Below are positions 8,880 to 16,497 of a stretch of 64,000 nt of DNA, piece by piece. Each line of letters begins with the position of its first letter. Within the stretch, counting starts at the first letter, position 1. The notes below the pieces were generated by a model that saw nothing but the letters and a program-made list of their open reading frames with translations, was not told where the DNA came from and did no database searches. The position numbers and the translations under genes were made by a program. Source of the stretch: Cyclobacteriaceae bacterium (GTDB lineage Bacteria; Bacteroidota; Bacteroidia; Cytophagales; Cyclobacteriaceae); assembly GCA_028278585.1 (NCBI GenBank), contig JANQEC010000067.1, forward strand, positions 1 through 64,000, given 5' to 3'.

Positions 8880-10061
8880 ATGATCTCAGTACAAGAAGCA
8901 TTGGAAATTATTCAAGCTAATCCCATGGACCTGGGGTCAGAAGAAGTGCCTTTTTCAGAAGTTACCGGAAGAGTACTTGACGAGGATATAAGGGCAGACC
9001 GAGATTTCCCTCCATTTAACCGTGCCACCATGGATGGCATCTGTATCTCCCTGAAAGATTGGGAAACAGGCATGCGAACATTTCCTGTTTTTGGAGAACA
9101 ATTTGCCGGAGCACCGCAACAGAAGTTGAAGCTGGGGTCATGCATGGAAGTGATGACCGGAGCGATTGTTCCGGAAAATGCCAATGTGATCATCCGCTAT
9201 GAGGATGTAACGATAGAAAATTCCATAGCCACTGTACATACGGAAGCAATTACAGACATGATGAACATTCACCTTCAGGGGACTGATGCAAATGCTGATG
9301 AGGTCCTGGTAAAAAAGGGAAAAACTATCAGTCATGGAGACATTGGAATATTAACTTCTGTAGGAAAAACTTCGATGCAAGTGAAAAAGCTACCCAAGGT
9401 AGCCATCATTTCAACTGGTGATGAGCTGGTGGAACCGGATCAAAAACCACTACCACATCAAATCAGAAAGTCGAATATTTATACGCTTTGTTCGCTCCTA
9501 AACAATCAAGGATTAACCTCTGAGGTATTTCACATTAATGATGAACTTGAGGAAATCAAATCCAGTCTTGGTGAGATTTTGAGCAACTTCGATGTGCTCC
9601 TTTTAAGTGGCGGGGTTTCAATGGGTAAAAGAGATTTTATTCCAGAAGCCCTGGAAAGTCATGGTGTGAAAACACATTTTCATAAAATCAAGCAGCGTCC
9701 CGGGAAGCCGTTGTGGTTTGGAAGCAACAAGAGCGTGACTGTTTTTGGATTTCCAGGTAATCCTGTTTCAACGATCGCCTGTTACACCGTCTACTTTAAA
9801 AGCTGGCTCGATCAGTCATTGGGACTAGAGTCTGCCACTAATCATGCTGAATTGACAGAAGATATTCATTTTCCAAAAGAGCTGACCTTTTTCGTTCATG
9901 TATCAATTTCGAATGAAAAAGGAATTTTGAAAGCCAAACCACTTCGAGGCAATGGTTCAGGAGATCTCGTAAGTCTATCAACTGCAGATGGCTTTATTGA
10001 GCTGCCTGCGAATCAAAGTCATTTTAAGAAAGGGGAAAAATTTCCTGTATATCTTCTGTAG
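8880..10061 (+). CDS. moeA: Molybdopterin molybdenumtransferase MoeA
   Basis: Starting at the ATG at 8880 (MISVQEALEII) gives 393 residues, matching MoeA; the upstream ATG at 8838 would overlap the permease gene and adds a non-family leader. Domains seen: the linker region with RDFPPFNRATMDGICI, the GTGDEL-like ISTGDELVEP of the MPT-binding domain, LLSGGVSMGKRDF and VFGFPGNPVST. The enzyme inserts molybdate into adenylylated molybdopterin. It ends the operon. A short stretch of its 3' end is repeated downstream of hicB (see repeats). Confidence 0.95.
   Translation: MISVQEALEIIQANPMDLGSEEVPFSEVTGRVLDEDIRADRDFPPFNRATMDGICISLKDWETGMRTFPVFGEQFAGAPQQKLKLGSCMEVMTGAIVPENANVIIRYEDVTIENSIATVHTEAITDMMNIHLQGTDANADEVLVKKGKTISHGDIGILTSVGKTSMQVKKLPKVAIISTGDELVEPDQKPLPHQIRKSNIYTLCSLLNNQGLTSEVFHINDELEEIKSSLGEILSNFDVLLLSGGVSMGKRDFIPEALESHGVKTHFHKIKQRPGKPLWFGSNKSVTVFGFPGNPVSTIACYTVYFKSWLDQSLGLESATNHAELTEDIHFPKELTFFVHVSISNEKGILKAKPLRGNGSGDLVSLSTADGFIELPANQSHFKKGEKFPVYLL
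10013..10035 (+). repeat. moeA 3'-end segment with a near copy downstream of hicB
   Basis: TCAAAGTCATTTTAAGAAAG near the moeA 3' end recurs at 10718-10737 as TCAAAGTCATTTAAGAAGGG, beyond hicAB. Here it encodes QSHFKKG of MoeA. Confidence 0.6.
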
Positions 10062-10102
10062 GCTGTTCTACAACTTTTTTTTGAATATCAGATAGCAGCT
10101 TT

Positions 10103-10120
10103 GCAACTAAATATAGTTGC
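10103..10120 (+). promoter_or_regulatory. Perfect inverted repeat upstream of hicA, probable HicB operator
   Basis: GCAACTA-AATA-TAGTTGC is a perfect 7+7 palindrome with a 4-base spacer, ending 9 bases before the hicA ATG. HicB antitoxins with a ribbon-helix-helix tail usually bind such palindromes and autorepress the operon, which fits its position. Confidence 0.6.
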
Positions 10121-10129
10121 ACTAAGTTT

Positions 10130-10372
10130 ATGTCTAAGAAAGAAAAGCTGATCAGGCGCTTTTTAAGTATGCCTTCGGATTTTCACTACGATGAGATGGT
10201 CAAGTTTCTAGGGTATTTTGGTTTTTTTGAAGTGGCTAAAGGTAAGACATCTGGATCAAGAGTGATGTTTGAAAATTCCAAAGGTGCTCCGATCAGACTT
10301 CACAGACCTCATCCAAATGGGATAATGAAAATGTATCAACTGAAACAAGTCAAAGAAATTTTAGAGTTATGA
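10130..10372 (+). CDS. hicA: HicA-type mRNA interferase toxin
   Basis: An 80-residue protein with the double-stranded-RNA-binding-like HicA fold signature: GSRVMFENSKGAPIRLHRPHPNG, in which the His of the HRPHP segment corresponds to the catalytic His region, followed by a helix MYQLKQVKEILEL. HicA toxins cleave mRNA and tmRNA. The stop overlaps the hicB start (TTATGAAA), the standard toxin-first hicAB arrangement. Confidence 0.87.
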   Translation: MSKKEKLIRRFLSMPSDFHYDEMVKFLGYFGFFEVAKGKTSGSRVMFENSKGAPIRLHRPHPNGIMKMYQLKQVKEILEL

Positions 10373-10704
10373 AAAACCTTGAGTACAAAGGCTACACAGG
10401 CAGCATCGAGTATAGCTCTGAGGATAATCTGCTGTATGGTAAGGTCCTTGGCATTAAAGGGCTCATTTCATATGAGGGAGAGACCGGAAAAGGTCTTGAA
10501 CAGGACTTCAAGGATGCAATCGATACCTATTTGACTGATTGTGATACAGAGAAAATCCAACCTGAAAAGCCCTTCAAGGGCAGTTTTAATGTTAGGGTTT
10601 CACCCTCTCTGCATCAGAAAGCGGCGCTACTGGCCAAGGAAGCTAAGGTCTCGTTGAATAGTTTTGTTGCTGAGGCCATTCGGTTAAGAATTCAAAAATC
10701 ATAA
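10369..10704 (+). CDS. hicB: HicB-type antitoxin with ribbon-helix-helix C-terminus
   Basis: The N-terminal half (about residues 1-60, YKGYTGSIEYSSEDNLLYGKVLGIKG) is the degenerate RNase-H-like HicB fold, and the C-terminal half (about 65-111, KGSFNVRVSPSLHQKAALLAKEAKVSLNSFVAEAI) is an Arc/CopG ribbon-helix-helix DNA-binding domain. It would neutralise HicA and repress at the palindrome upstream of hicA. The gene starts within the last codons of hicA. Confidence 0.88.
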   Translation: MKNLEYKGYTGSIEYSSEDNLLYGKVLGIKGLISYEGETGKGLEQDFKDAIDTYLTDCDTEKIQPEKPFKGSFNVRVSPSLHQKAALLAKEAKVSLNSFVAEAIRLRIQKS

Positions 10705-10717
10705 ATAACTCCACTGG

Positions 10718-10737
10718 TCAAAGTCATTTAAGAAGGG
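10718..10737 (+). repeat. Decayed second copy of the moeA 3' end, downstream of hicB
   Basis: TCAAAGTCATTTAAGAAGGG matches the moeA 3' end at 10013-10035 with small deletions. If one deleted base is restored, the flanking sequence reads NSTGQSH(F)KKGDVFIVAFVL, resembling a MoeA C-terminus (own moeA: NQSHFKKGEKFPVYLL). This suggests a vestigial moeA end left behind when hicAB was inserted. Confidence 0.5.
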
Positions 10738-10781
10738 TGATGTTTTCATCGTGGCATTTGTTTTAATGATAAGATTTGACC

Positions 10782-11252
10782 TCACCATCTTTTTTCAGTC
10801 AATGTATTGTATTGTCTACTCAGTTCGAGACATTCATCTTCTAATATCCCTCTAACTATTGTCGGTCTCGGACCCCAATTGATGATATCATCTGTTCTAA
10901 GGATATTGTATTTTGATGTGTAACCACCAATATGGTTAACGGAAGTCCCATACACTACAATTGGAATTTTGTAGTGCCTGATAGCATAAGAGCACATGAT
11001 ACAAGGCTCATGTGTAGTATACAAAGCAGATTTGCCAAGCAATTGGTCATTGCCTCGGGCAATTACATCCCGAATTGCCAAAATCTCTGCATGATTCGTG
11101 ACATCTTTAGTCGATTTACCTGACTCTATTCCACGCCCAATTATTTCATCTTCAACCACAATTACACAACCAACTGGCGGATCGCCATTCCGCAAGGCAA
11201 TACGAGCTAATTCAAGACACTCATTCAAATAGTCATCCTCAGAATTCTTCAT
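10782..11252 (-). CDS. Nucleoside/guanine deaminase-like zinc hydrolase (CDA fold)
   Basis: The 156-residue protein has both zinc motifs of the cytidine-deaminase superfamily: NHAEILAIRD (His ligand and catalytic Glu) and HEPCIMCSYAI (PCxxC ligands). The length and PCIMCS context fit the guanine deaminase/tRNA adenosine deaminase branch, with GDPPVGCVIVVEDEIIGRG as the N-terminal strand pair. It is most likely a free-base or nucleoside deaminase; TadA activity is less likely. It lies convergent with hicAB, 60 bases downstream of an FMN-binding protein gene. Confidence 0.85.
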   Translation of the reverse strand: MKNSEDDYLNECLELARIALRNGDPPVGCVIVVEDEIIGRGIESGKSTKDVTNHAEILAIRDVIARGNDQLLGKSALYTTHEPCIMCSYAIRHYKIPIVVYGTSVNHIGGYTSKYNILRTDDIINWGPRPTIVRGILEDECLELSRQYNTLTEKRW

Positions 11253-11312
11253 TATTTTGAAGTAAATGATTTAATGGTTGTGCTTTCCCGCACAATTCTA
11301 TCGACAACAAAT

Positions 11313-12242
11313 TCATCGAACATTTTCGATTGGATTAAAGGGTGAATATCCGAGAAATTCCCAGTTCACATCGTGATGCGAATTAGTAAGTATCCAACGT
11401 TTCAAATGAAAAATCCAGTAACGTCCCGTGCCGGTGGTTTTAACCAGGTCATCATCGGAAGTCTGATTAAACAGAAGCTCAGCTTCACCCGTAAGCTGCA
11501 ATGTTCTTTTGTTCTCAAAATCAACAAATAAAAGCCCTGCTTTTGTGTTTTGTTGAAAGTTGCCCAAGGTATTATACATGCTGTTCCCCTGGTAATCCGG
11601 GATTTTTAAAGCGGCACCATTAAGTAGTTCTACAAAACCTGAATGTCCACCACGATGAGAGGCATCCATCCGAGATTCCCCACTTTGACTCCCAACAAAA
11701 AGCGTATCTGCATTTGAAATCCATTCTTCAAGCTCATCCGTCAAAGCACTTCCTTCTGTTTTGTGAGCAGAAACGTTTCCAAATGAATCTGAACTAGAAA
11801 TTACGCGTTGCTGAATGTATTTGGGGCAGTTAGGGTAAGCCTCCAAAATAGATACATTAATGCGATTTTCTAATCGATCAGCATTGCCATTGATTCGAAA
11901 CCTTCTTCTCGTATTAAGTTCAATAAATAAGGTGCCAATGACTCCATTTTCCTTAATGTTGGAGTAGAAAATATCGTTGGGATCACTTCGCATCTTATTG
12001 AGATTGACAGAAATTGAATTGGGTGTAGGTACTGAGACAATGCCAAAATCTCCAAGTAGTAGTGAAACCCAAACGTTGCTATCCGCATCCACACTACTGG
12101 CAATAAACATGGGTTGTTTTTCAATAAAATTTATCGCGCCTTTAATTATTGAATCCGTTATTATCCTCCCATTTGAATTTGCCTGGAGCTCTTCCCCCAC
12201 CAGCCGTTGTATTTCTTCTTCGCCTTTGTGATACATGTTCAT
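11313..12242 (-). CDS. Pyridoxamine 5'-phosphate oxidase-like FMN split-barrel protein
   Basis: The 309-residue protein has the split-barrel pattern of this superfamily: QPMFIASSVDADSNVWVSLLLGDFGIV, a strand-turn PTPNSISVNL, and IGTLFIELNTRRRFRINGNADR. A second half (AHKTEGSALTDELEEWISNADTLFVGSQSG...) repeats the same fold, so it is a tandem two-barrel protein. These bind FMN or haem and act as oxidoreductases; PdxH activity itself is not implied. It follows the DsrE-like gene on the same strand, with a strong hairpin in the 60-base gap. Confidence 0.75.
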   Translation of the reverse strand: MNMYHKGEEEIQRLVGEELQANSNGRIITDSIIKGAINFIEKQPMFIASSVDADSNVWVSLLLGDFGIVSVPTPNSISVNLNKMRSDPNDIFYSNIKENGVIGTLFIELNTRRRFRINGNADRLENRINVSILEAYPNCPKYIQQRVISSSDSFGNVSAHKTEGSALTDELEEWISNADTLFVGSQSGESRMDASHRGGHSGFVELLNGAALKIPDYQGNSMYNTLGNFQQNTKAGLLFVDFENKRTLQLTGEAELLFNQTSDDDLVKTTGTGRYWIFHLKRWILTNSHHDVNWEFLGYSPFNPIENVR

Positions 12243-12260
12243 GATTCATCTATGGGTTAG

Positions 12261-12293
12261 TGTCACCCCCATTGAATTTCAATAGGAGTGACA
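12261..12293 (-). other. Strong hairpin between dsrE-like and split-barrel genes
   Basis: TGTCACCCCCATTG and its near-perfect inverted partner (ending GGAGTGACA) form a stem of about 14 pairs; on the minus-strand transcript the two mismatches become G-U pairs. There is no U-run, so it resembles an intergenic stabiliser or attenuation structure more than a terminator. Confidence 0.5.
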
Positions 12294-12302
12294 GTGTTTG
12301 TG

Positions 12303-12668
12303 TTAAAAAGTGATCACTTGAAAACCTTCCTGGCATAGAACTGCATGGCTTGGAAAGCCAGATGTTCCCGGTACCTGATTATCTGTGATTAGGTCCAATC
12401 CCGATGCGTTTGCACCAAAAACTTCCGCACAACCACAAGAAATACCCTCAATTTTGTCTTCAATCGCCTTGTAAAGCTCATGGCCAGGATGATCTTCTTT
12501 TAGAAGTGCCTCCGGCCACCTTGTACCTGTACCTTGAAAAATTAGTTTCACTTCTTCTTCCGCCTGTTTTGCATCGTACACGACAGCCATTGCATTGAAA
12601 ACTCTCCCCAATGCTTCTTCTGAACCTGCTTTTGGGTCTGATAAGACCACTACTGCTGTTTTACTCAT
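12303..12668 (-). CDS. DsrE/DsrF-like family protein
   Basis: The 121-residue protein starts KTAVVVLSDPKAGSEEALGRVFNAMAVVYDAK and ends LITDNQVPGTSGFPSHAVLCQEGFQVITF, with a mid region CGCAEVFGA. The alternating beta-alpha pattern and Cys positions match the DsrE/DsrF-like sulfur-relay or peroxiredoxin-like fold. The molecular role is not established for this group; sulfur transfer is an inference. It is immediately downstream of tetR, and the intergenic region contains a copy of the TetR operator, so it is the likely regulated target. Confidence 0.7.
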   Translation of the reverse strand: MSKTAVVVLSDPKAGSEEALGRVFNAMAVVYDAKQAEEEVKLIFQGTGTRWPEALLKEDHPGHELYKAIEDKIEGISCGCAEVFGANASGLDLITDNQVPGTSGFPSHAVLCQEGFQVITF

Positions 12669-12727
12669 TTTTGAATTAAATTTTTACTTGATTCCGTTCG
12701 CTCGATTATTTGCACCCTTGTAAGATA

Positions 12728-12745
12728 TTACCGAACGTTCGGAAA
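12728..12745 (-). promoter_or_regulatory. TetR operator copy upstream of the dsrE-like gene
   Basis: The palindrome core CCGAACGTTCGG is perfect and matches the one upstream of tetR at 13358-13376 (TTACCAAACGTTCGGTAAA). It is nested in a second inverted repeat, ATTTGCACC (12708-12716) and GGTGCAAAT (12752-12760). The shared sequence strongly suggests that the adjacent TetR protein controls both genes. Confidence 0.72.
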
Positions 12746-12764
12746 AATTAAGGTGCAAATTTTT

Positions 12765-13328
12765 TTATGTCCCTTGATACATCATTTCAATTTCCTTCAA
12801 GGCATCTATAAATGGCTTGGTGCTCTGAAGTGTCTTTGATACAATAAGGCTCCCCTGTATTTTGACCACCACACGAACTGCTTTTTGATCTGCCTCATTT
12901 TTATTCAGTCCGATATCCTGGCCCAACACTGAAAAACTGTCTATCCAGCTATTCATCGAATTTTTTAGCTTCTCACCAAACAACGCCAGCCCCGTTTCCA
13001 TAGACAAAGCTCTTATGATACAAATAGCTTCACCTGCCTGATACAATTCCTTTACATTGACCAATACACTGGAAAGTCTTTCCTCCGGCAGCCTATCACG
13101 TTGTTGCAAAACAGCAAATACGTGCATATTTAACCATTCATCTACATGATCAAGCACAGCCATTGTAATCTCCTTCTTGCCTCCGGGAAAACGGTGATAT
13201 AAACTGGCTTTTTGCAATCCTGTAGAACTTGCCAGTTCGTTAAGGCTTGCACCATCATATCCTTTCGATCGTAAGACCGACATCAATCCGTCCAGGAGTA
13301 TCTCGTTTTCTACTTTTTGAGGTCGCAT
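12765..13328 (-). CDS. TetR/AcrR family transcriptional regulator
   Basis: The N-terminal 50 residues contain the TetR helix-turn-helix: LMSVLRSKGYDGASLNELASSTGLQKASLYHRFPGGKKEI, followed by an all-helical ligand-binding/dimerisation domain to residue 187. The ligand is unknown. Operator-like palindromes lie just upstream of its own start and upstream of the dsrE-like gene, predicting autoregulation and control of the downstream genes. Confidence 0.9.
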   Translation of the reverse strand: MRPQKVENEILLDGLMSVLRSKGYDGASLNELASSTGLQKASLYHRFPGGKKEITMAVLDHVDEWLNMHVFAVLQQRDRLPEERLSSVLVNVKELYQAGEAICIIRALSMETGLALFGEKLKNSMNSWIDSFSVLGQDIGLNKNEADQKAVRVVVKIQGSLIVSKTLQSTKPFIDALKEIEMMYQGT

Positions 13329-13341
13329 ATCTACAAATATT

Positions 13342-13349
13342 CAAAGGTA
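13342..13349 (-). promoter_or_regulatory. Putative -7 element of tetR (TACCTTTG)
   Basis: On the minus strand TACCTTTG matches TAnnTTTG exactly, 13 bases before the tetR start. The TetR palindrome sits directly upstream of it, where bound repressor would block polymerase. No clear -33 element. Confidence 0.45.
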
Positions 13350-13357
13350 TTTGTTTA

Positions 13358-13376
13358 TTACCAAACGTTCGGTAAA
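13358..13376 (-). promoter_or_regulatory. TetR autoregulatory operator
   Basis: TTACCAAACGTTCGGTAAA is an inverted repeat with one mismatched pair, shared with the site at 12728-12745. It overlaps the expected upstream promoter region of tetR. Confidence 0.7.
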
Positions 13377-13419
13377 TTAAATGGTTTCATTTGTTCCACT
13401 TTTTTTGATGTACTTTCAA

Positions 13420-14004
13420 TTAGTCTTTTACCAATTTTTGATATTCCTCCTCGGTATCCACATCGATCTCACCACCAACAAACGGCACCATCGACACGAA
13501 ATCCATATTCCGCATAATGATCTTCTTAGCGCCCTGGTCTCCATCCAGTTTCATCAGATCATCAAAAAAATGATGGCTGAAAATGGCCGGAACACCAACC
13601 TGGTGATTGTATTCACAAGCTGCAATTGATTTGTGATTCTTCTGAACAGAAAGTAATTCGTTCAAAACATCAATCGTCAGGTAAGGTTGATCCGATAGGA
13701 GAATGAGCACATTTTTGAGATTCGGCTCTTTACTTCTCAAATGAGTCAAACCGAATCGGATGGAACTTGCAATTCCTTCCTCCCAACCCTTGTTTTCAAT
13801 TAGCTGTAGGTGTTTTGGATCAATACGACCTCCGATATCTTCCGCATTTGATCCCAGTACGATCACGGACGGATCACATTTGGTCTGAATCGCCAGATCA
13901 ATCAAATGCTGAAGTAAAAGTTTTCCCCTGTACTCAAGTAGTTGCTTTGGTCGTCCCAACCTCGTCGATGCTCCTGCTGCCAAAATGATCAATCCTGTAC
14001 TCAT
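13420..14004 (-). CDS. mocA: MocA-like molybdenum cofactor cytidylyltransferase
   Basis: The 194-residue protein has the signature LILAAGASTRLGRPKQLLEYRGKLLLQHLI and the acidic VLILLSDQPYLT typical of MocA-type nucleotidyltransferases. MocA adds CMP to Mo-molybdopterin, giving the cofactor form used by xanthine-dehydrogenase-family enzymes. Its start overlaps the XdhC-like gene end by 4 bases. Neighbours (XdhC, NifS-like, hydroxylase subunits) support the MCD assignment over MobA function. Confidence 0.85.
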   Translation of the reverse strand: MSTGLIILAAGASTRLGRPKQLLEYRGKLLLQHLIDLAIQTKCDPSVIVLGSNAEDIGGRIDPKHLQLIENKGWEEGIASSIRFGLTHLRSKEPNLKNVLILLSDQPYLTIDVLNELLSVQKNHKSIAACEYNHQVGVPAIFSHHFFDDLMKLDGDQGAKKIIMRNMDFVSMVPFVGGEIDVDTEEEYQKLVKD

Positions 14005-15152
14005 AAGTGAACTGTGTCGAATTGTGTGTTGTCTTTTGAATGGATCGGCTGGTCCTTGTCCCTAAGTGAGTGTCCCGTCAATCCCGATAGCACTGCCTTA
14101 ATTTCTGAAAGTATAGAAACGGCAATTTCCTCCGGGGTTTCGGCTCCAATTTCAAGTCCTACAGGAGCATAGATTTTTTCCATCTTCTCAGTGCTTGGAC
14201 TATTTCCAGAGGCTTCCAGGTCATCCAACATTCGCTGAAATTTTTTCTTAGGTCCCAAAATCCCAATGTAAGGAATCTGGTCGCGATCAAGAAGGCATTG
14301 CAACACGGCAAGATCATAATTGTAATTATGTGTCAATAGCACAAATGCAGTTTGATCGTCAATCGGAATGTTCTCTAAGACTGATTCGGGTTTGGAAACA
14401 ATCACCTGGCATGAAGAGACAAAACGCTCCTTTTTCGCATGTGTTGGTCGTCCGTCAACTACATAAATATTCCAGCCCAACGTCTCTGCCATTTTTGCCA
14501 GCCCCTGCACATCGTTACCAGCTCCTACAATAACCAGTGATACTGGCGGAGCGAAATATTCAATAAATACGTTTTGATGAACATCACCATCAATGTATTC
14601 ACGAAAGAGGGATGTCTTTTCCTTTTTCACTTCCTCAGCATCAGAAATGATTCGCTCAGACATTTTACCATTCGATATTGATCCAATGGTTTCATCACCG
14701 ATTAACAAGGACGTTCCAGGGTGAAGATCTTTTTTGTTTTGCAAACTAAAGAGGGAAATAAGTACACATGCTTTTCTATTATCCACTGCTCTTCTAAGTA
14801 GGGAAATGGGATTGTTCTTATTGTTCGCTTCAATGGGCTCAAACAAAACCTGGATGATCCCATTGCATCCTAGTTGTGCCCCGACAATGGCATCTTCTTC
14901 ATCGCTGGTATCGTATGTGATAAGCGTATTTTTCTCTTGAACAAGGGCATACAATGCTTTTCGCAACGCATCACCCTCCAGACAACCTCCACTTATTGCC
15001 CCGGTCGTTATTCCGTTTTCATCTACAAGCATTCTGGCACTTGGTCTACGATAAGAGGAACCCTCTACATGTACAACGGTGGCTAGCACAGACTTTTTAC
15101 CAGCCTTGACCGTCTGTTCATATGAATCGATAATGGCTTTGATTTCTCGCAT
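14001..15152 (-). CDS. XdhC/CoxI family Moco maturation factor
   Basis: The 383-residue protein has an N-terminal XdhC/CoxI domain (VLATVVHVEGSSYRRPSARMLVDENG, TTGAISGGCLEGDAL with the conserved Cys) and a C-terminal Rossmann domain (VIVGAGNDVQGLAKMAETLGW...VDGRPTHAKKERF, IGILGPKKKFQRML). XdhC binds sulfurated Moco and loads it into the hydroxylase. It is coupled to the upstream desulfurase gene (one-base overlap) and to mocA. Confidence 0.9.
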   Translation of the reverse strand: MREIKAIIDSYEQTVKAGKKSVLATVVHVEGSSYRRPSARMLVDENGITTGAISGGCLEGDALRKALYALVQEKNTLITYDTSDEEDAIVGAQLGCNGIIQVLFEPIEANNKNNPISLLRRAVDNRKACVLISLFSLQNKKDLHPGTSLLIGDETIGSISNGKMSERIISDAEEVKKEKTSLFREYIDGDVHQNVFIEYFAPPVSLVIVGAGNDVQGLAKMAETLGWNIYVVDGRPTHAKKERFVSSCQVIVSKPESVLENIPIDDQTAFVLLTHNYNYDLAVLQCLLDRDQIPYIGILGPKKKFQRMLDDLEASGNSPSTEKMEKIYAPVGLEIGAETPEEIAVSILSEIKAVLSGLTGHSLRDKDQPIHSKDNTQFDTVHL

Positions 15153-16291
15153 CAGTGTCTTAGTTGTGTGACTGCACGTTCTACTTTTTCAACAGCAAAA
15201 TCAATCTCTGCTTCCGTTGTGAATCTACCAAGCCCAAACCGCAGGGTGGCAAACGCCAGTTCATCAGACATGCCCATACCTTTAAGAACGTGAGAGGGTT
15301 CAACCGTTGCAGAGGTGCAAGCAGAGCCTTGTGAAACTGCAATTTCATTTAATGAAAGCAATAGCTTCTCACCATCAAGTCCCTCAAATGAAATGTTACT
15401 CACATGAGAAAGACGTTTTTCCGCATGGCCATTGCAGCTGGTCCCTGAAATCCGTAATAGCTGTTGCTCCAGTTTATCTCTCAATATCCCAAGTCTTGTC
15501 TCATCATTGGACATAAATTGAAGACATAGCTCACACGCCTTCCCCATCCCTACTATTCCGGGGACGTTTAATGTGCCTGATCGCATTCCTCTTTCATGAC
15601 CACCTCCATCGATTTGAGCGTCTATTTTGATCTTGCTTTTAACGTACAATGCGCCAACCCCTTTTGGGCCATACATTTTATGAGCTGAAAATGACATTAG
15701 ATGAATTCCTAACTCATCCACATCAATCGGAATTTTCCCTACGGCCTGAGTAGCATCCGTCATAAACAACACATTACGTTTGTGAGCCAGCTCGCCTATT
15801 TCTTTGATTGGTTGAATAACCCCTGTTTCATTATTCGCATACATAATACTAATGAGGATTGTCCTATCGGTGATTTCAGCCTCAAGTTCGTTCAGGTCAA
15901 TAAGGCCATCCGGATCAACCCGTAAATACGTCACCTCAAATCCAGAGTTTTCAAGTTGTTTTAATGGATCAAGAATAGCTTTATGCTCCGTCTGACATGA
16001 AATAATGTGCCCGTTTATACCTTCATGATTCTTGGTAATGCCCTTTATCGCAAGGTTATTCGACTCAGTTGCACCTGATGTGAAAATGATCTCTTGAGGA
16101 CGTGCTCCAATCAATTCAGCAATCTGCTCCCTTGCATTTTGAACTGCCTCATCTGCCTGCCAGCCAAAAGCATGATTTCTACTTGCGGCATTTCCAAAAC
16201 GTTCGCTGAAGAAGGGTAACATTTCCTCCAGGACCTTCGGATCAACCGGTGTCGTAGCATTGTTATCTAAGTAAACCTTGCCTGTGTCCAT
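15152..16291 (-). CDS. NifS/IscS-type cysteine desulfurase
   Basis: At 379 residues it has the class-V aminotransferase layout: LDNNATTPVDPKV at the N-terminus, the PLP-lysine segment SFSAHKMYGPKGVGALYV and the catalytic-Cys loop SQGSACTSATVEPSHVL. It liberates sulfur from cysteine as an enzyme persulfide. A NifS-type enzyme in one operon with XdhC and mocA, rather than with isc/suf genes, suggests that it sulfurates Moco for the hydroxylase encoded divergently. A general Fe-S role remains possible. Confidence 0.9.
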   Translation of the reverse strand: MDTGKVYLDNNATTPVDPKVLEEMLPFFSERFGNAASRNHAFGWQADEAVQNAREQIAELIGARPQEIIFTSGATESNNLAIKGITKNHEGINGHIISCQTEHKAILDPLKQLENSGFEVTYLRVDPDGLIDLNELEAEITDRTILISIMYANNETGVIQPIKEIGELAHKRNVLFMTDATQAVGKIPIDVDELGIHLMSFSAHKMYGPKGVGALYVKSKIKIDAQIDGGGHERGMRSGTLNVPGIVGMGKACELCLQFMSNDETRLGILRDKLEQQLLRISGTSCNGHAEKRLSHVSNISFEGLDGEKLLLSLNEIAVSQGSACTSATVEPSHVLKGMGMSDELAFATLRFGLGRFTTEAEIDFAVEKVERAVTQLRH

Positions 16292-16387
16292 AAATTATAA
16301 GCAGAATTCGTGTATTCAATCCGATGAACGAATTTAACGAGCCCATTTTTAATCCGCTGGTTAATCTGTCGATACAAAAGGGTTGAT

Positions 16388-16403
16388 CGTTTGTCGTTTG
16401 TCG
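16388..16403 (+). repeat. Short tandem repeat CGTTTGT x2 in the nifS/hydroxylase divergent region
   Basis: Two abutting copies of CGTTTGT followed by CG lie midway in the 206-base divergent intergenic region. It could be a regulator half-site pair or chance; no matching promoter spacing was found. Confidence 0.3.
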
Positions 16404-16497
16404 AGTAAAATGAGCTTTATATGCCGATCGTCATTATTTCTGTGGACATTGGAGTAGAAATTCACTATTTTGTGTGGTTCAAAAAATTAAAATCAAC

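Noticed and set aside
13381-13629. 82-residue plus-strand ORF near tetR
   Set aside because: Antisense to the MocA-like gene, overlapping the operator; no support.
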